Shown: positions 36,130-42,067 of the stretch, one piece after another
How positions within the stretch are numbered: position 1 is the stretch's first letter
How the letters are laid out: every line of letters begins with the position of its first letter
Assembly (NCBI GenBank): GCA_944323245.1
Contig: CALURT010000017.1
Coordinates: 1-56,188, forward strand
Direction: 5' to 3'
DNA: 56,188 nt
DNA from: an uncultured Bacteroidales bacterium
GTDB taxonomy: Bacteria > Bacteroidota > Bacteroidia > Bacteroidales > UBA932
Made by a program: the position numbers and the translations under genes
The notes under the pieces: generated by a model
The model's database searches: none
Seen by the model: the letters and a program-made list of their open reading frames with translations, nothing else
Told to the model about the DNA's origin: nothing

Positions 36130-36984
36130 ATGAACAGTCAGGAATATATAGAAGTATCGTTCAGGCTCACGCCTTACAGTGATGACAATGCCGAGATTCT
36201 CATGGCGGAATTGGAAGAACTTCCGTTCGAATCCTTTACTTACGAAGAACCTTTTCTGAAAGGTTACATTCCGAAGGATCTGTACAATGCAGGAAATCTG
36301 CGGCTCGTGCTTGACGGAATGGATGAGGGGTTCGACGTGGAGTTCGGGGCTTCGCTGATTCCTCCGGTAAACTGGAATGCAGTATGGGAGCAGCAGTTTT
36401 CCCCCATAATCGTGGACGGGAAATGCACCGTCAAGGCTCCTTTTCACAAGGGTCTGAAGCGGACAAGGTTCAATATAACCATCGAACCGAAAATGGCTTT
36501 CGGCACGGGACACCATCAGACGACATACATGATGTGCCGGGCCTTGCTCGACAATGAGGCGGCGGTGAAAGGTAAGGTCGTGATGGATATGGGCTGCGGG
36601 ACGGCCATACTTGCGATTCTTGCCGCAAAGATGGGGGCGGCACATACATACGGCATCGATATAGATGCGGTTGCAGCGGTTTCGGCATTCGACAATGCCA
36701 GAATCAACAAGGTTTCCCGCCATGTGGAGACGTATTGCGGAGACGCTTCGCTTCTTCAGGCAGGGAAATACGACGTGTTGCTTGCCAACATCAACCGCAA
36801 TATCCTTATCCAGGACATTCCTACCTATGCGAGAAGTCTCCGAAAGGGAGGAATGCTGTTCACAAGTGGTTTTTATGTCGAGGATATGCCTATGATTCAA
36901 GGAGTTGCGGAAAACTCAGGCTTGCAGTATATCAGCCATGATTCCATGGACGGATGGTGCTGTATTAAATTTGTAAAATCATGA
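36130..36984 (+). CDS. prmA: ribosomal protein L11 methyltransferase
   Basis: SAM-dependent trimethylation of bL11 (rplK is also in this window, at 54792). 284 residues. The N-terminal substrate-recognition part (SFRLTPYSDDNAEILMAELEEL) is followed by the Rossmann methyltransferase with MAFGTGHHQTTYMM, VMDMGCGTAILAILAAKMG (SAM-binding motif I) and LLANINRNIL (motif IV, NxN). All key motifs present. Immediately upstream of tRNA-Leu, the integration site of the mobile element. Confidence 0.93.
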   Translation: MNSQEYIEVSFRLTPYSDDNAEILMAELEELPFESFTYEEPFLKGYIPKDLYNAGNLRLVLDGMDEGFDVEFGASLIPPVNWNAVWEQQFSPIIVDGKCTVKAPFHKGLKRTRFNITIEPKMAFGTGHHQTTYMMCRALLDNEAAVKGKVVMDMGCGTAILAILAAKMGAAHTYGIDIDAVAAVSAFDNARINKVSRHVETYCGDASLLQAGKYDVLLANINRNILIQDIPTYARSLRKGGMLFTSGFYVEDMPMIQGVAENSGLQYISHDSMDGWCCIKFVKS

Positions 36985-37001
36985 ATTAATCCATATCTTT
37001 G
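36970..37001 (+). promoter_or_regulatory. promoter of tRNA-Leu
   Basis: TTTG (36970-36973), 20-bp spacer, TATCTTTG (36994-37001), about 15 bp before the mature tRNA 5' end. The -33 element lies within the last codons of prmA. Confidence 0.8.
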
Positions 37002-37015
37002 CAAACTGAGTTTTT

Positions 37016-37097
37016 GCGGGCGTGTTGTAATTGGTAGCCAAGCCAGACTTAGGATCTGGTGCCGCAAGGCGTATGGGTTCGAGTCCCTTCGCCCGCA
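37016..37097 (+). tRNA. tRNA-Leu(UAG)
   Basis: 82 nt. Acceptor gcgggcg pairs with cgcccgc and the discriminator is A. The anticodon stem ccaga/tctgg holds loop cttagga with anticodon TAG (reads CTA and probably other CTN codons). The long variable arm (gtgccgcaaggcgta region) is the class II feature expected of tRNA-Leu, and the T-arm contains ggttcgagtcc. CCA is not encoded. Its 3' 13 nt form part of the attachment core of the mobile element, and the integration keeps the tRNA intact. Confidence 0.93.
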
Positions 37098-37135
37098 CAA
37101 AAAATCCCTGTCAATCGTTTGATTAGCAGGGATTT
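37085..37135. other. attL: tRNA-Leu 3' end, attachment core and rebuilt terminator
   Basis: The 33-bp core (37085-37117) starts in the T-arm/acceptor of tRNA-Leu and recurs exactly at 43634-43666. Just past the core, element DNA completes a hairpin, aaatccctg (37102-37110) with cagggattt (37127-37135), followed by aattttt. The stem's left arm is core and its right arm is element sequence, so the insertion restores a tRNA terminator. Confidence 0.88.
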
Positions 37136-37142
37136 AATTTTT

Positions 37143-37177
37143 GTTGAGGTGTACTAAAAGTGTACTATTTGCCAAAA
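37143..37177. repeat. 35-bp direct repeat, left copy
   Basis: Identical to 43486-43520. It contains gtgtact twice (37149 and 37160), 11 bp apart, one helical turn. The position just inside the left end suggests an arm-type site for the integrase or its accessory protein. Confidence 0.85.
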
Positions 37178-37201
37178 AGCCTATTTTTGACCCCCATTTT
37201 G

Positions 37202-37555
37202 TCAGTTTTTTGCCGTTGGGGGTTCCGGGCACTCCGCCGCCAGCCGCTTCTCCAACTCGCAGTTTTTGTCCGTCAGCCGTTCAACAGCCGTTAACAGGTT
37301 GTCTATTGTCCTGTTCTGTCCCTTGTACAGACGCATATACAGTTCCCTGCCCTCCCGGTTGCTGTCCCGTTCTGCCTCCAGCAGTTTGTGTTCCTGCCAC
37401 AAATTGGCAAATGCCCTTTGCTGGGTCTGTATCTCCTCCCGTGCTTTGGACAGCTGCCGTTTCAGTCTACGCACCTGCCCCAACTTGCCGCCGTTCCTCC
37501 GGCCTGGGTTCCTGGGCTGAGTGCCTTTGCCCTGCTTCTCGTTATTGGTGCCCAT
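37202..37555 (-). CDS. hypothetical coiled-coil protein (117 aa), element-borne
   Basis: I do not recognise it. From the ATG at 37555 (MGTNNEKQGKGTQPRNPG) it has a basic Gly/Pro/Asn-rich head followed by a long helical stretch with charged heptads (LKRQLSKAREEIQTQQRAF, LTAVERLTDKNCELEKRL), predicted to form a coiled coil. The head is the kind of basic region that binds nucleic acid. It starts 4 bp after the stop of the 73-aa gene upstream, so the pair form an operon at the left end of the element. A TTG start further upstream is possible but would overlap that gene. Confidence 0.6.
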   Translation of the reverse strand: MGTNNEKQGKGTQPRNPGRRNGGKLGQVRRLKRQLSKAREEIQTQQRAFANLWQEHKLLEAERDSNREGRELYMRLYKGQNRTIDNLLTAVERLTDKNCELEKRLAAECPEPPTAKN

Positions 37556-37559
37556 ACCG

Positions 37560-37781
37560 TCAGATTTTAGCAAAATATTTTATTCTGAACCTTGCAAGCC
37601 GCTCTGCAAGGTATTTAACCTTGGCGTCCTCATCCAGCATCTGGACTCCTGCCATAGTCACATAGTCCCGGCAAATCCTCATGAGGACTACAAACGGGGT
37701 TTCCAACTCATTGCCGCGGCAAAGACTCTCCAGCCTGTTGGCCTCTCTGATAAGCTGGCCGTACTGTTTACTTGTTAGCAT
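37560..37781 (-). CDS. small hypothetical protein (73 aa), possible regulator
   Basis: From MLTSKQYGQLIREANRLES at 37781 the protein is almost wholly helical and charged, ending RLARFRIKYFAKI. The frame is open to 37877, but the extra codons cross three operator-like sites, so I prefer the inner ATG. No domain is recognised. The dense repeats directly upstream of its start suggest a regulated, perhaps autoregulated, small operon with the coiled-coil gene. A role in excision control or plasmid-like maintenance is possible but only an inference. Confidence 0.5.
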   Translation of the reverse strand: MLTSKQYGQLIREANRLESLCRGNELETPFVVLMRICRDYVTMAGVQMLDEDAKVKYLAERLARFRIKYFAKI

Positions 37782-37931
37782 TACTCTAATGTTTAGGAAA
37801 ATAAAATGCCCTCTGCTGCAGGTGTCCTCGGTCATTAGAGTAACCGTGCAGCCGTTTCCGGTACTGCCACCATACAAAGGGCAAAAACTTTCTATTACAG
37901 CCGATTTTGTCGGCCGCTCTAATGTTTAAGG
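37781..37931. promoter_or_regulatory. three operator-like sites (ctctaatg) upstream of the small operon
   Basis: ttactctaatg (37781-37791) and its exact reverse complement cattagagtaa (37833-37843) form an 11-bp inverted repeat with 41 bp between arms. A third copy, ctctaatgttta, is at 37917-37928 in the same orientation as the first, which also continues gttta. The first site overlaps the start codon of the 73-aa gene. Confidence 0.6.
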
Positions 37932-38026
37932 ATGTGGCAAAGATACTGTTTTCCCGGCAAAAACAAGCATATTTTGTCACTCCGTCCCGGTTGAGGTTGC
38001 CGATAGTGAGTATATTGTACTCACTT

Positions 38027-38191
38027 TTACCCGCGGGCGCTGGTCTTTTTTATCCGTGTTGCATTTGTTGCATTTCCGCTGCTTATGTCCGGGGGTACTT
38101 TGATTTCTACCAACAGAAACCGCCTTTGCAATTCCGCCCGTTTTCCGCCCGTTTCCTTGTCGGACGGGTAATTTATCGTCCGCCAGGACAT
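38027..38191 (-). CDS. possible small protein (54 aa) ending in an ATNATRIKK repeat unit
   Basis: A frame from MSWRTINYPSDKETGGKR through FLLVEIKVPPD to the repeat peptide NATNATRIKK. The Gly/Lys/Arg composition and mid-frame beta-strand-like stretch look protein-like, yet the length is marginal and another frame is open across the same bases. Its end contains one unit of the doubled-9-mer repeat family. Evidence for translation is weak. Confidence 0.25.
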   Translation of the reverse strand: MSWRTINYPSDKETGGKRAELQRRFLLVEIKVPPDISSGNATNATRIKKTSARG

Positions 38192-38416
38192 CGCGGCAAT
38201 TTGGCCTGTTTCCGCCCCGTCTGCGGGCTGTCTCCTGCCGCACCTCAACTCGCATACTGAAACAAACTACTTTAGTTTGACCGCCTTTTTTATTGCATCC
38301 GCATAATCCGCATTTCCTGTCTTTTTTATTGCATCGGAATTATCGGATTTTTGCTTTTTTAGTGTGTCAGAAAAGTCAGATTTTTTCTTTTTTATTGCTG
38401 TGACATTTGTGACATA
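38045..38416. repeat. family of five units: conserved 12-mer plus doubled unit-specific 9-mer
   Basis: Each unit (plus strand) is cttttttattgc or a close variant followed by two tandem copies of a 9-mer that differs between units. 12-mers start at 38045, 38285, 38321, 38354, 38387. The 9-mer pairs are gttgcattt/gttgcattt, atccgcata/atccgcatt, atcggaatt/atcggattt, gtcagaaaa/gtcagattt and tgtgacatt/tgtgacata. The last four are clustered at 33-36-bp spacing. In the minus-strand frame each unit reads a doubled dipeptide then IKK or LKK (for example SDNSDAIKK). Confidence 0.85.
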
Positions 38417-38449
38417 TTCAGTATTCCAGACTGTGCCAAACCACGGCAC
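38267..38449 (-). CDS. possible small repeat protein (60 aa)
   Basis: The frame MPWFGTVWNTEYVTNVTA runs through four of the doubled-9-mer units and is therefore made of near-identical 11-12-residue repeats: VTNVTAIKK, SDFSDTLKK, SDNSDAIKK, ADYADAIKK. Retention of frame over 33- and 36-bp unit spacings favours translation; the repeats could also be a DNA-level feature with an accidental frame. If made, it would be a lysine-rich helical peptide. No function is known to me. Confidence 0.35.
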   Translation of the reverse strand: MPWFGTVWNTEYVTNVTAIKKKKSDFSDTLKKQKSDNSDAIKKTGNADYADAIKKAVKLK

Positions 38450-38576
38450 AATGACAGATACTCCGGCAAAGCCAAAAGAAACGCCAAATTTGAGCCTTTC
38501 CCGTCCGGGACGGTAAATTATACATCAATACGACAAAAACGCCCAGAAGCGCCCAAAACACGGCAAATCCAAACTG

Positions 38577-38960
38577 TCAGCCGGCATCATTACCTGCCTC
38601 CCTGTCCGCTTCCTCCAGCAAAAACTCTATTTCCTCCCTCGTCAGCGGCCGCAGGTCTATATCATGCGACCGGCTCGCCTCCGCCCTCGCCTCCCGCTGC
38701 TCCTCCGCCGTTGCCGTCTGCCTCGGTATCACATACTGCATAAGTTTCTCCAGCATAAACAGCCGTGTCTTTGGGTCAAGTGTGGCCAAATCCGCCTCTA
38801 TCTGCGCCCTGTTCCTGTCTATCAACTCCGACAGCCACTCCCGTACAGTGCCCGTTACCCTGTTGGGCGTTCCTTTTGCCCGCCCTCCCAGCCGTCCCCG
38901 GCCGTCATTCTTTTGTCTTGCCATATCCTCGGTTTTTACAGTCTGTTTTCTTTTTTTCAT
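38577..38960 (-). CDS. small basic GGRxKGTPN-type protein (127 aa)
   Basis: The protein opens with a basic region GRLGGRAKGTPNRVTGTVREW, followed by helices (LIDRNRAQIEADLATLDPKTRL, MLEKLMQYVIPRQ) and an acidic tail (REEIEFLLEEADREAGNDAG). Proteins with this GGRxKGTPN head are frequent in phages and integrated elements, some near terminase genes, but this is not a proven terminase subunit. A second ATG at 38924 (MARQKNDGRG) is an equally plausible start. It lies beyond the hairpin-dense gap that follows the replication gene. Confidence 0.6.
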   Translation of the reverse strand: MKKRKQTVKTEDMARQKNDGRGRLGGRAKGTPNRVTGTVREWLSELIDRNRAQIEADLATLDPKTRLFMLEKLMQYVIPRQTATAEEQREARAEASRSHDIDLRPLTREEIEFLLEEADREAGNDAG

Positions 38961-38973
38961 CTACCCCCCTCCG

Positions 38974-39130
38974 CCCCCTACATAGGGGGAACGGGTTTAC
39001 ACCCACCCCTCCATTTTCTTTTCTCTTTTGCCCCTCATCCCCAACCCGCACAGGTAGCCAAATCGGCTACTAAAAACAGGTTGATATCATGCGCATAATG
39101 CAGGCGCGAGTGCGTATGCGTGCGCACGCA
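38974..39130. other. hairpin-dense gap, candidate replication origin
   Basis: Within about 160 bp: ccccct/aggggg (38974-38979, 38984-38989, loop acat), gggt/accc (38993-38996, 39001-39004), gtagcc/ggctac (39054-39059, 39065-39070) and the 14-bp palindrome tgcgtgcgcacgca (39117-39130). No gene fits here. It directly follows the stop of the gene II/X-type replication gene, the place where such replicons often keep their origins. Confidence 0.5.
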
Positions 39131-39156
39131 CGAGAGACAGCCCCAAAATCCGCCCG

Positions 39157-40092
39157 TCAGTACATCTTCACAGCCGCCCTTATCTTGCCGTCCAGTTCCT
39201 CGATGGCTTCGCTTGTTGAGGTCAAGCCCGGACGGAGTTTGCAGGCATCGTTCACAGCTTGCCGGAGGTCCTGGGCCTGGGACTTGGTTAATTTGCCCTC
39301 GGTCTGCATCCTCTTTATGCGCCCGATCAATGCCTGTTGTCCTCCCTCGGCTTCAGCGACCAAAAGCACGCCCAGCCTGTACAGGTCTGTTTTCTTCCTT
39401 ATCATATCAAACTCCGGTATTCTGTCGTTAATCTTCTGTATTGCCCTGTATGTGTCCCGCCACCTGTGCAGCATATCATCAAAAAATGCCCGGTTGTACA
39501 GGTCTGCAGCCGTGACATACGGGCGGTTTAGCTGCTTTGGAAGCCGTTTTGTATATCGTATCTCATACCTCAACACATTCCGTCCGGCATATAGTTCCGG
39601 TATCGGCTCTCCGGCTGATGCCCGCTCCCTGTTCTTGTCATAGATGTTTATTTCCTTGCCGTTACCCCAGTAATACAGACCGTTGGAGGCCTCTGTGCGC
39701 CTGCTATACCTCAACTCTCCCAGATGCTCCAGATACACGGGCACAGGACGCCGCATTATCAGGTTTGTACCAAAGTCCAGCCGGGTAATGTCGGCTTCAT
39801 CCATGGGCAAATGCAGGATATCGGATAAATGCTCGATAGCTTCCTGTGTGGTTATCCTGTCAAGTGTCCGGAGGTTGTCCCCCAGATGCCATTTACACAG
39901 GCTGCCTTTTGACACTCTAACGGAATGGGGGCGCACCGTTATGTGCAGACCTCCCAGCAGCCCGGACACATACTCGCTGCCCTGCAGTTGGCTGCATCCC
40001 GTCAGCCTGTCAAGCAGGGGCGGTATGTCCTCCATCGGACAGATGCTCCGCCCCTCCTCAACAATAAGCCGCATTTTCACAGTGTCATACAT
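39157..40092 (-). CDS. phage/plasmid replication protein, gene II/X family
   Basis: 311-residue protein resembling the rolling-circle initiators of filamentous phages and related plasmids. Family-like stretches are MYDTVKMRL at the start, LHITVRPHSVRVSKGSL, ITRLDFGTNLIM, the YYWGNGKEINIYDK segment and VLRYEIRYTKRL. In phages such proteins nick the double-stranded origin through a tyrosine and start rolling-circle synthesis. The assignment is from pattern recall, not a search. It overlaps the preceding 160-aa gene by 8 bp, so the HTH protein, the 160-aa protein and Rep are translationally linked. The candidate origin lies just downstream. Confidence 0.78.
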   Translation of the reverse strand: MYDTVKMRLIVEEGRSICPMEDIPPLLDRLTGCSQLQGSEYVSGLLGGLHITVRPHSVRVSKGSLCKWHLGDNLRTLDRITTQEAIEHLSDILHLPMDEADITRLDFGTNLIMRRPVPVYLEHLGELRYSRRTEASNGLYYWGNGKEINIYDKNRERASAGEPIPELYAGRNVLRYEIRYTKRLPKQLNRPYVTAADLYNRAFFDDMLHRWRDTYRAIQKINDRIPEFDMIRKKTDLYRLGVLLVAEAEGGQQALIGRIKRMQTEGKLTKSQAQDLRQAVNDACKLRPGLTSTSEAIEELDGKIRAAVKMY

Positions 40093-40567
40093 TGCTCCCG
40101 GTTACTGAATCGGTAATCGCCCGTTTCCTCAACGCCTCCACCTCATCCGACAAATCCCCGTCACACAGCATATTGAAAAGCCCCTGCCGATTGGCTCTCT
40201 GACCCCTTGCCACAAATACCTCTATCTCCGAGCCGGGCTGTATTGCACCGTCTACAAACGCCACATTATGGCACACAAGCAGGGCTGCATCAGCCGTATT
40301 GTGGAAATCCCCGTACCAGCAAGGCAGTTTCACATCCGGGGCAAATATGCTGCTGATGTGGTCTTTGTATGACAGCGACAAATCGGATCTGCCGGACTGT
40401 CCGGCCTTGGTATAGGTGTTGTCCCCGATGTAGAGTTTTAACAGCCCCTTTTTGTCCCTGTACCGCTCCAGTGTGTCATAACTCCGGGTTGAGGCTGTGC
40501 AGTCTATCCGCATCCTGGACTTCTGCCCCTCCAGCTTCACGAACTTGTAGTAATCCGTCAGTATCAT
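40085..40567 (-). CDS. conserved hypothetical protein (160 aa) partnering the Rep gene
   Basis: From MILTDYYKFVKLEGQKS the protein has SRMRIDCTASTRSYDTLE, KDHISSIFAPDV, DAALLVCHNV and SEIEVFVARGQRANRQGLF. This set of stretches recurs in Bacteroidota element proteins encoded next to gene II/X-type Rep proteins; no function is known to me. The mixed alpha/beta composition lacks membrane segments, so it is not a coat protein. It overlaps the HTH gene by 4 bp upstream and Rep by 8 bp downstream, implying a replication-related role. The longer open frame is HTH coding sequence and is rejected as its start. Confidence 0.65.
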   Translation of the reverse strand: MILTDYYKFVKLEGQKSRMRIDCTASTRSYDTLERYRDKKGLLKLYIGDNTYTKAGQSGRSDLSLSYKDHISSIFAPDVKLPCWYGDFHNTADAALLVCHNVAFVDGAIQPGSEIEVFVARGQRANRQGLFNMLCDGDLSDEVEALRKRAITDSVTGSNV

Positions 40568-40863
40568 ATCGCCCTCCTGTTCTTCATGCAATGTCCGTGA
40601 GCCTGTTGTGCGGCCTCCGCCGCCGTGTTGATACGGTTTTTCTGCATCCACCCGTCCAGCTCGTGGCGGTTGAAATAGCACATCTTGCCGGACGGCTTGT
40701 AATGCGGTATCTCCTGCCTCATAGTCAATTTGTACAGATAAGATTGGCTGATGCCCATATACCGGGCCGCCTCCTGACTTGTCAAAACCTCCTTGGCGGT
40801 TATCGTCACTTTTGCTGCCACCATGTCGGCAAGTTCCTGCAACTGTTCGTTGTTCATTCCCAT
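40564..40863 (-). CDS. excisionase-like helix-turn-helix protein (99 aa)
   Basis: After an N-terminal helix (MGMNNEQLQELADMVAAKV) comes a DNA-binding winged helix of the HTH_17/excisionase kind: LTSQEAARYMGISQSYLYKLTMRQEIPHYKP (shown in part by EAARYMGISQSYLYK), then GKMCYFNRHELDGWM. Such proteins act as recombination directionality factors or as regulators. It is the first gene of a tight operon with the 160-aa protein and Rep, so it may link excision to replication. The frame extends upstream but without an SD or conserved start; I use the ATG at 40863 (40857 is also possible). Confidence 0.75.
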   Translation of the reverse strand: MGMNNEQLQELADMVAAKVTITAKEVLTSQEAARYMGISQSYLYKLTMRQEIPHYKPSGKMCYFNRHELDGWMQKNRINTAAEAAQQAHGHCMKNRRAI

Positions 40864-41011
40864 GTCTGTTTTGTGTTTTATGGGTTGAGGCTGTCCGGGG
40901 TTAGTGTGCAAGAACGCCCCGTATTTGCCCCCTGCTCCAGCGGGACAGGCTTGCACCCTCTGCCCTCAACTGAAAGCAAAGGCAAAGTAACAGAGCATAA
41001 GACAGAAAAAG

Positions 41012-41037
41012 CCCCGATATAGGGGGCTATATCGGGG
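41012..41037 (-). terminator. intrinsic terminator after the 329-aa gene
   Basis: ccccgatata (41012-41021) and tatatcgggg (41028-41037) are a perfect 10-bp stem with loop gggggc. On the minus strand the hairpin is followed by CTTTTTC, which fits termination of the integrase/329-aa transcript 37 bp beyond the stop at 41074. A role as a replication hairpin is an alternative. Confidence 0.7.
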
Positions 41038-41073
41038 GTATATCGTGGTACTATCATGTAATATCCGGGAACT

Positions 41074-42063
41074 TCAAATCAGCAAAGTAAACCTTTTCTT
41101 TGCCGCTTCGACAATATCGGGCGGGAACAAAGCGGCTACCGCCTCGGCTTTGGCTTCGCTGCCCTGCTCCTCTTTGACTTTCTGCAATCCCTTTATGTCC
41201 CATAAATCTTCAAACAATTTCCAATGCCGCTCCGTTATATTGCCGGCAACGGCACAATATGCGGCAAATAATTTCTTCTGTACGCTGGTAAATCCTTTTA
41301 TAGGCTGGTATCGTTCATCCAAAAATCCGGCTTTCTGCGCCCTGTTGAGGTATTCCCGCGCCTGTGGTGTGTCAAGCTCCGGCGGCAATGCAAATGGCGG
41401 CTGTTCCGGTTGAGGCTCCGTCCCTGTTCCGGCTGCCTTGGCCAACAAATCCCGGACTCTCTTTGCACTCCCCAGCCGCCCAATGAGTTCTATTTGGTCG
41501 TGTTCCTTGTAAATCCATATACCGCATTTGTCCTGCACTCTGATAAAATCAACGCCTTTCAACAAAGCCGCCGCATCTATGCTGCAGCCAAGTTTCCAAT
41601 AAATTTCAAAGATATAGGCTATATCTTGGCGTATATCAATATCCGACACTTTATTATTTCTGATAGCCTCTCCCGTCTCTAATATCTCCTCATACTCCGC
41701 TATCTGGTATTCAAGCATCGCCAATGAATACCACGGGGCATTTTGATAATCGGGCCTCATCTGTTTCAAATACTCCAAATCGTCATCATTGTGCAGTCGG
41801 CTGTACAATGTGCAGTGCGTGAGAATTTCTGTAATATAGTCCGTTGCATCCTCCGGCGTTGAGGCGTTTTTAATTTTTGCCACCATTCGGGAAATCTCCG
41901 CATCGCTTCCTTTTTTCAGTTCCTCCACATATTCGTGGTTTGCCTTTATGTCTTCGGGTTGGGGCTTTGTATACTGCACAACATCGCTCAAAATGAGCCC
42001 TATTGCCATAGTATGGTACGACAATGCAATTTCTATTTTGTCCAATATCTCCAGTTCTTCCAT
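41074..42063 (-). CDS. unknown element-borne protein (329 aa)
   Basis: I do not recognise a function. Starting at MEELEILDKIEIALSYH, the first 200 residues are helical and acidic (LILSDVVQYTKPQPED, YSLAMLEYQIAEYEEILE), with GIWIYKEHDQIELIGRLGSA ending that part. A proline-rich linker (EPQPEQPPFALPPEL) leads to a C-terminal module REYLNRAQKAGFLDERYQP with KLFEDLWDIKGL, a pattern I have seen as a tail on various Bacteroidota element proteins. No nuclease, ATPase or membrane motif is visible. It starts 4 bp after the integrase stop, so they are likely co-transcribed; it may be the cargo. Confidence 0.65.
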   Translation of the reverse strand: MEELEILDKIEIALSYHTMAIGLILSDVVQYTKPQPEDIKANHEYVEELKKGSDAEISRMVAKIKNASTPEDATDYITEILTHCTLYSRLHNDDDLEYLKQMRPDYQNAPWYSLAMLEYQIAEYEEILETGEAIRNNKVSDIDIRQDIAYIFEIYWKLGCSIDAAALLKGVDFIRVQDKCGIWIYKEHDQIELIGRLGSAKRVRDLLAKAAGTGTEPQPEQPPFALPPELDTPQAREYLNRAQKAGFLDERYQPIKGFTSVQKKLFAAYCAVAGNITERHWKLFEDLWDIKGLQKVKEEQGSEAKAEAVAALFPPDIVEAAKKRFTLLI

Positions 42064-42067
42064 AGCC

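Noticed and set aside
38285..38416. 33-36-bp spacing that resembles a CRISPR array
   Set aside because: The constant part is only 12 bp and the variable part is an internal doublet, not a unique spacer; no cas genes.
40942..41073. Extra small gene between the 329-aa and HTH genes
   Set aside because: Only short frames exist, and the stretch is explained by the 10-bp terminator hairpin and leader sequence.
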